Source of the DNA: JAWPMT01 sp965242775
GTDB taxonomy: Bacteria; Bacteroidota; Bacteroidia; Cytophagales; Cyclobacteriaceae
Reading direction: 5' to 3'
Length of the DNA stretch: 64,000 nt
NCBI GenBank assembly: GCA_965242775.1
Contig: CBDETI010000015.1
Span: 1-64,000 of the forward strand
Shown: positions 20,028 to 29,000 of the stretch, piece by piece
Layout of the letters: each line of letters opens with the position of its first letter
Position numbering within the stretch: position 1 is the stretch's first letter
The notes under the pieces: model-generated
Told to the model about the DNA's origin: nothing
The model's database searches: none
The model's input: only the letters and a program-made list of their open reading frames with translations
Translations under genes and position numbers: made by a program

Positions 20028-23000
20028 CTACCTTTTTATAATTCGAGTTCGCTGCGTGTCCGCTCCTACCTTGACAACCAGAAGGTAAACGCCTGGTTTC
20101 AAGGCCGATACATCCAACTGAGTTCCGGTATCTCTGGAAATTTTACTGCCGGATAGTGTAGTTGTTCCTCTTAAATCGAAGATCTGATACGAAATCTGGC
20201 CCAGCACGGAGGTGCCACGCACATTCAGGACATCCTGCACCGGATTAGGATAAAACTCCAGTTCGTTGACCTCAGTGGTCCATTGAACGATTACCAGTTC
20301 CGAGAGATCCTCGGTACCGTCAAAGTCTACCTGGCGTAGCCTATAATAGTTTAGTCCTTCCGTAGGGCTCGAGTCAAGGTATTGATAGTAATTGGTTTGG
20401 TCTTCTACATTCGTACCTGGCACTGAGAAGAGGTCTGTGAAAATTTCCCCATCATAGCTTTTCTGCAGAAAAATGGTCTCCACATTCACTTCGTTCGTCG
20501 TGGCCCATTCCAGTCGAACGCCACCATCCTCTACATGTCCTGTAAATGATAGGAAGTCGAGCGGCAGCGGGTTTTCATCATCCTGATTGGTTACAAAGAC
20601 CGTTTGATCCGCAACACCTAAAAATGCGGCATCACTGGATGCATTGACCGAGACGGTGATGCCATATACCTGATCACCATCTTGATCTATGTCATCGGCA
20701 GGTGTGACTGTCACTAGCTGTGCAACATTATAGTTGCCATTGGTAAATGTAAGTTGTGTAGGACTCACGCTACCCTCATCACTGACCTCAGAAAGATCGA
20801 TGATCACGTTGCTAGTGGGCTGTACATCCAGCACTACAGTGAAATTAGCAGTAGACCCTGATTCGGAAGTCACCACAGAAGTAGTACTCAGGACAACTCC
20901 CTCGTCATCATCCACGTTGGTCACCGTTACCGTTTCATCTACCGCATCGTCGAAATTATTATCGCTCAGTGGATCATTAACCGAAAGCGTAATATTGTAA
21001 TTCTGATCTCCATCCAGCAGGTTGTCATCAGCGTGAGTGATATTCACCGTTTGCGGGGTATTCCAATTTGCATTGGTAAAAGTCAATTGCGTTGGGCTGA
21101 TGCTACCCTCATCGCTTGACTCACTTACATCGATCACCACATTGGTAGTTGGAGCCACTGACAATTCCACATCAAAACTGCTATTGGTTCCATCCTCCCC
21201 TGTCGTGGCGGTGCTGGTACTTACTCTGATCGAACCCTCATTATCCAGGTTGGTTCCAAAAACCTGCTGATCCGGGGCCGTATCGAAATCATCATCGCTA
21301 TTTGCGTCGCTCACCGAAACAGTAATTTGATAAGCCACATCTCCATCATTGTCTGAGTCATCCTCGCCGTTCACTCCCACGGTTTGAGCCACATTCCAAT
21401 TGGCATTGGTGAAAGTGAGTTGTGATGTGGCTAGGGAAATTTCATCACTGGACTCTGAAATATTGATAACCACATTGGTCGCGGGTTGGAGTGTCAGTAC
21501 CACATCAAAACTAGAATTTGTACCATTTTCTCCCGTAGTAATAACTGTGGGCGTGAGGGTGAAGTTTCCGTCCCGGTCTACGTAGTTTTCCTCCGTATCA
21601 CCATCGTTATCTGGTTTTCCGCTTACATTCCCGTAAAAGTTTCCTCCCTGGTCAGTGTCAAACAGATTGATCAACCCATCAGAATCAGCATCGGCGTACT
21701 CAGAGTTATCAGGATCCAGGAAGTTAGGCAGGTTGTCCGTATCACTGTCCGTGCTGTACCACGACAGGTCTAGTGGGTCGTAAAACGTCGCATTCCCAAA
21801 AGCAGTAGCCCTATCAGTGTAATCGTCTGTGTACGAACCATCTTCATCATCATCAAATCCTTCGTTGAAGTCGTAGATACCATCATCATCAGCATCAATA
21901 TCAAGGTAATCTGCCTCATCGGTACCGTCTGTATTCGGCACAGTGAGTGCGGTTCCACCGTTATCTGAATCAACCAGGTTACCCCAACCATCGCCATCGG
22001 TATCACCTGTGGTATCGAGCATGCCATCACCGTCGGTATCACTTCCTCCCGCTTCAATCAAGTCAACCAGGCCATCACTGTCTGAGTCAATGTCAATGCG
22101 ATTGACCAGACCATCCCCATCAAAATCTCCATCGGCCAGCGGTGTTCCTCCTTCGTCCGCATCAATAGTATTGACTATACCATCACCATCATCATCCAGG
22201 TCGGCTGTGTCAAGGATACTATCCCCATCATCGTCCAAATCCGTGGCATCGTCGATGCTATCCCCGTCAAGGTCGGTTCCGCCTGTTTGCGTGGCATCGA
22301 AAGTATCGTCGATATCATCACCATCGGTATCAACACCACTTCCGCCATTGCCAGGAGCACTGTCTACATCCACATAATCAGGAACACCATCCATATCAGT
22401 ATCTGTTAACTGACCTGTATCATAGGTATCATCAATGTCGTCACCATCTGTATCGACACCACTTCCACCGTTGCCTGGCGCGCTATCAACATCTACATTG
22501 TCGAAGATGCCATCATCGTCAGAATCTGTTGTTCCGTCCAATTTACCGTCATTGTCACTGTCGGTTCCCCCGGCTTCCAGTATGTCTTGAATGCCGTCAT
22601 TGTCGCTATCCAAATCGAAGAAGTTGGGCACCCCATCCAGGTCAGTATCATATTCATCCCAGATACCATCGCCATTGCTGTCGGTAAGGGGTTGCGTATC
22701 TCCTATTGTGTTGGGGTTGTCAGCATCGTTGTAGTTGAAGACGCCATCCCCATCCTGATCACCAAATGGATCACGATAGGTGGTATTGTCATATTCGTCT
22801 GAGTCTAAAATCCCATCGTTATCCCCATCCGAATCCTGGCCATCGGCTATCCGATCGTTATCACTGTCGTTGAAAAAGAGGTAATCCGGAGTTGCGCCTC
22901 CACCCTGTATTTTGTCATTGGTCCAGTTGCCGTCGCTATCTACATCCTCAACAGCCGTGGAAATATTATCTTCATCATCATCCTGATCTCTGAAGTCAAG

Positions 23001-26000
23001 GATACCGTCACCGTCCGTATCCTGGAGGTTGGCCCTTGACCCGTTGATATTGTTAACTCCTCGGCCGGAGAAGTTGTCGTACAAATCCCAAAGGCCATCA
23101 CTATCGGTATCTGTATTGTGTCCACTTTCATCCGATAGATCGAGATCGAGATCGGAATCCAGCTCACTGAAGCCATTCCTATTGGCATCAAATCCCTCAA
23201 TCTCATCTCCCACGAACCCGATACCGTCGTTATCATTATCTGCATCTACGTCCCTGTAATCAGGCTCAGTGTCCGCGATTGTAAAGCCTGAATCTGTATT
23301 TACAGGAGTAATGGATGCGCCACCATTGTCCGGGTCGTAACTATCATCCCAGCCATCCCCGTCGGTATCAGCGTCGGCGGGGTTGACCCGACCGGATGTA
23401 CTTTGAGCTTCAACATTATCTGTAATACCATCATTATCTGTATCCAGGTCCAGGTAATCGTCTAAGCCATCCGAGTCAAAATCACTTTTTGTAAGTGGGG
23501 CTGAAGCCACGGCATCTACGATCCCGTCCAAGTTGCCATCGGTACCGGAAAAACGACCAGTGGACGAACTGAAAGATCCGATAGAAGGCACAACCCCATT
23601 ATTGGCTTCTATGGCGTCAAGGATCCCGTCATTATCAGAATCAAGGTCAAAAAAGTTAGGAATGCCATCGCGATCCTGATCCACCTGATCATCGACATTA
23701 TCACCATTCACGTCAACGTAGGATGTATTATTCACATCATTGTCGTCGAGGTAATTGTAGATTCCATCTCCGTCGGCATCATCAAACGGGGTACCGCTGG
23801 ATGCATAAACCGCTCCAGCATATTCGTCGGTATTAAGTACTCCGTCGTTATCGGAATCCCCGTCATTTTGATCGAGAATGTTGTCTCCGTCGACATCCGG
23901 ATCATACAGGTAATCAGGCGTGGAACCCCCTCCTTGCGTAAAGTCATCCGCGAAATTGGAGTTGGTATTGTTGTCTTCGCCACTGGTATTGGTTCCGTCC
24001 TCATCATCGTCCACATCACGCCAGTCTTCAATATTATCACCATCAGTATCCTGTCGATTGTTGTTAGATCCTGTAATATTCGCGATGGTTCCCAAACCGC
24101 TGGAATTGTCAAAAATCAACCAGAGCCCATCATTGTCAGAATCCACGTTGTACCCTGAACCTCCTTCATCAGTTATGTCGTTATCACCATCCGTATCCCA
24201 CGCGGCGAAACCGTCGCTGTTCGCATCAAACGCTTCGATGTTATCGGCGACATTGTCATTATCGGAATCGGTATCGAGATAGTCATCATTATCGGTTCCG
24301 TCGGTGTTCTCGGGAGAAATGTATGTACCGCCGTTATTAGGGTCATAAATATCGAGAATACCATTTGAGTCTGTATCTCCAGCTGTCGGAGCAATATAGG
24401 AACCGGTAGTTTGCGCCTCTACATTATCCACTATGCCATCGTTATCCGCATCAATATCCAGATGATCATCGATCCCGTCCGAGTCAGTATCGGTACCGCT
24501 TACCGCTACACCCCCTGAACACGGCACGTAGGTGGAGGCAGCAAAATCTACTGCAACATCCCTATTGGCAGTATTGTCCTTCGAAATACGCACATACCGG
24601 GCATCTGTGGCAGTCAGGGTGATGTTAACCGTATTAGTGGTAGTTGTAACATTCAGTGTAGTACCATTTATGGTAGAATTTGTGTACGATACATTATCAG
24701 GAGAATAAGAAATGGTATATGTTGGATCCTGTCCACCCGCAGACTTGTAAAGGTTGAAGGAAACTGTTGAACCTTGAACAATGGTTGCTCCAAAGTCCAG
24801 TGTCAGTATCCCAGCATCAGTTACTGTCGCCACTACATCATCATCCGTACCTTGAGCTGAGGTTGCATTGGAAACTCCTCCATTACCCGTGGCAGTCACC
24901 ACATTTACGGTTGTGCTCGACCCATCACAATTCGGATCATGTGGATCTGCTAAACCATTGGCATTGTTGTCAGCAAGGCTTGCGCTTTCGCTTAAAGTGC
25001 CATCCTGATCCGCATCGGTCAAACCAAGTTCCAGCAGGTCGACGATACCGTCATTATCCGAATCAAGGTCAAGGAAATTAGGAATACCATCCAAGTCCTT
25101 ATCGAATTGATCGATTGTTCCATCACCATTGCTATCGACAAAGGCAGTCGTATTGGTTCCACTGCCATCGCCATTTGTATCAGCTGAATTAGCCGTACCA
25201 TCACCATCAATATCCGAATCCTGATAGTTCAAGAGGCCATCGCTATCAACATCGCCACTAGGGTCGATACCTGTACCACCGTCCTCGTTGGTATCAGCAA
25301 GGCCATCATTGTCAGAATCCAGGTCAGCTGTATCACTTACACCGTCGCCATCTGAATCGGGATCACCGAACAGATAATCAGGTATCGGCGTACCTCCGGC
25401 GGCGAAATCGTTGGTCGGGTCACCGTCAACAACTTGTGTGTCTTCTGCGGATGTGAGTATGCCATCATTATCATCATCAGTATCCTGGAAATCCCAGGTG
25501 CCATCGACATCAGAATCCTGGCCGTCAGAATTCGAACCAGTGACATTAGCGGAAGTGGAAGACGCAACGTTATCGAAGAGGTCTCTCAGCCCATCACTAT
25601 CGGAATCTGTAGTATAGCCGGTTTCATCAGTCGGGTCGTTATCAGTATCTGTATCCCAATCGGCGTATTGTGATTTGTCATCATTGGCACCCTCAACATT
25701 GTCCGGGACTGTGTCTCCATCCGAGTCAGTATCCAGGTAATCCTCGTTGCCAGTAGCATCAGTGTTGACAGGCGTGATAATAGTGCCTCCATTGTCGGGA
25801 TCAAATGCGTCATCCAGACCATCATCATCTGTATCTGTATCGGAAATGGCTATGAAAGTAGCCTTGGTTTGCGCTTCGATAAGGTCCGGCAATCCGTCAT
25901 CATCCGAGTCAATATCCTGATAATCAGCAAAACTGTCTGAATCCGAATTCACGGGTGAGAATGGTGAACTTTCGGTGGCATCGTTCCAGCCGTTGTTGTT

Positions 26001-29000
26001 GCTGCTGTCATCAAACCCGCTTATTTGGCCATTGGCGGTATTCACGGTCTGATTGAATTCGATTACATCCACAATTCCATCTCCATCCGAATCAAGGTCA
26101 CGAAAATCTTTGTTACCATCTCCTTCCTTGTCCTCCTGACCATAGGGATTGGCTTCAGCATTGTCATCCAGTCCATCGCCATCTCTGTCAGTATCGAATG
26201 TATCGTCAATGCTATCACCATCGGTATCGGCACCGCCTGTTTCATCCACATCGAACGTGTCGTCGATCTGATCTCCATCAGAATCTGAACCGCTGCCGCC
26301 ATTGGTCCCGGAACTATTCACATCCACATTATCGGGGATTCCATCATCGTCAGAATCCAAGGTGTTATTCACGATTCCGTCATTGTCCGAATCAGTACCA
26401 CCCGCTTCAAGAATGTCTGGATATCCATCATTGTCAGCATCTAAATCCTGATAATCACCCAGGCCGTCTCCATCCACATCCGAATTCGAAATAGGGGTAC
26501 CTCCGCTATCAGGATCTACTACATCTGCCAGGCCATCTCCATCCGAATCAGAAGAAAATCCATCCACGCGACCGTCATTATTAGTATCAGGGCCTCCATT
26601 GTCGACCGGATCGGGAACTCCATCGTTATCAGAATCAACATCCAGGTAGTCAAGGACCAGGTCATTGTCTGAGTCGGGTCTCGGCAATGCCGTACCTCCA
26701 TTGTCAGAATCAATAAGGTCTGCAAAGCCATCACTATCAGAGTCGGTTAGATCATCCAGTTTTCCATCACCGTCACTGTCTGTTCCTCCATATTCCTTCA
26801 GGTCTGTGATACCGTCGTTATCGGAATCTAAATCATAAACATCCGCAAGGCCATCGCCATCAGCGTCGGAAGGGGTCAATGCCGTACCACCGTCATCGGT
26901 ATCATAAGTATTAGCCAAGCCATCACCGTCGATATCCAAATCCGCGGAATCTATGATATCATCTCCGTCCGTGTCTGTACCACCACTAACACTGAAATCA
27001 AAAGCATCGTCGATGCCATCGCCATCGCTATCTATGCCTCCGGTGCTTGATACGTCTACATTATTGGGTAGCCCGTCATTATCATCGTCGTTTAACCCAT
27101 CGACCAACCCATTACTATCGGTATCTGCGCCACCAGCTTCCACGACATCTGGCACCCCATCATTGTCGGAATCCGAGTCTAAGAAGTCCGGAAGCCCATC
27201 CAGGTCCTGATCAAAAACGTCAAAGATCCCATCACTATTCGAATCCGTGCTCGCGCTCAGAGACCCAGCAATGTCGGCATCCCGGTAGTTTGGAATTCCG
27301 TCGTTATCGGCATCAAGACTTGGGTTTACTGACTCCCCACCATCTTCATCTGTGTCCAAAATTCCGTCATTGTCGGAATCGGCATCAGAGGCATCTGCTA
27401 ATCCATCATTGTCTTTATCGCCATTGAAGAGGTAATCCGGGATGGCCCCACTTTGACCATTGGTTTGGTCATCGGAGTAATCGCCATTACTGTTTGCATC
27501 CTCATCTTCTGTTAGCGCGCTATCATTGTCATCATTGCTATCTCTCCAATCTTTGAAGTCAATACCGTCGGTATTTTGAAGATCTACATTGGACCCTTCT
27601 GAATTACCCGTGCTTGTCACCGTCAGGTCAACCGTATCGAAAGGATCCACCAGCCCATCGCCATCGGTATCCGTGGTTGTGACCGTCACGTCGGTTACGC
27701 CATTAAAGTCACCATCATCCCCTTCTATGACATCTGGCACATTGTCGTTATCACTGTCCGTATCCAGGTAATCCTGCAAGTCGACACCATCTGAGTTGAC
27801 AGGTGTGATCAAGGTTCCGCCTGAACCAGGGTCGAAGGTATCGTCAATGCCATCCCCATCGCTATCGCTGTTGCTTAAAGTGAGCAACGATGCAGTGGTT
27901 TGTGCCTCAATGATATCAGGTATACCATCGGCATCACTGTCAATATCCAGGAAATCATTAACTCCATCAGCATCCGTATCGGGATTTGCCAGGTCAGAAG
28001 AACCTCCGGCGGATACATCATCAGTATCAACAAAATTCATGATGCCGTCATTGTCAGGATCTTGCAGCGTGAACTGGCCGGTATTGGTATCCAAACCAAA
28101 CGGAACCGAGCCCCCATCTGCTTCTACGGCATCCCAAATACCATCATTGTCACTGTCCAGGTCAAGAAAGTCCGGTACACCGTCCAAATCCGAGTCGTAG
28201 TTATCCCACACCCCATCACCATTATTATCAACTTCTACGATGTTGTCGGTAACGTCCGTATCACTTGCATCCCTATAATTCGGAATCCCGTCGCCATCTT
28301 CATCACCACTGGGGTCCACACTTTCCCCGCCATCTTCGTCTACATCGAGTATCCCGTCGTTATCAGAATCCGCGTCTGATGCATCAGCTATGGCGTCACC
28401 ATCGTAATCACCCCGATACAGGTAATCCGGAACCGTAGCCGACCCGCCTTGGCCTTGTGTTTTGTCATCTGTCCAATCATCATTGGTATTGGTGTCTTCT
28501 CCGGAGGTCAGGATGCCATCATTGTCATCATCGGTATCCTGCCAATCCGAGTTACCCGCCCCATCAGAGTTTTGAGTGGGAGCTGTTGTTCCACTATTGT
28601 CAGTGTCGAAGACATTCCAAAGGCCATCACTGTCTCCATCACTATCGAAACCGCTAAAATCAGCCGTTTCCAGTATATTGTTGCTATTGGAATCCCAGTC
28701 ACCAAAGCCATCCCTATCCGCATCAAAACCTTCAATAATATCATCGACTCCATCTCCGTCGGCATCGGCAGATTGATAGTCTTCGGTGCCATCTGAATCC
28801 GTGTCTACCGGATCCAGGAAAGTACCACCATTATTAGGATCATAAACATCATATAATCCATCTGAATCGGTATCTGCAGTATTCGACGCAATGTAGCTCG
28901 CACTGCTCTGGGCTTCTACATTGTCAATAATTCCGTCATTATCTGTGTCAATGTCCCGGTAATCCAATAGGGTACCATCCCCATCCGTATTGGGCCGACT

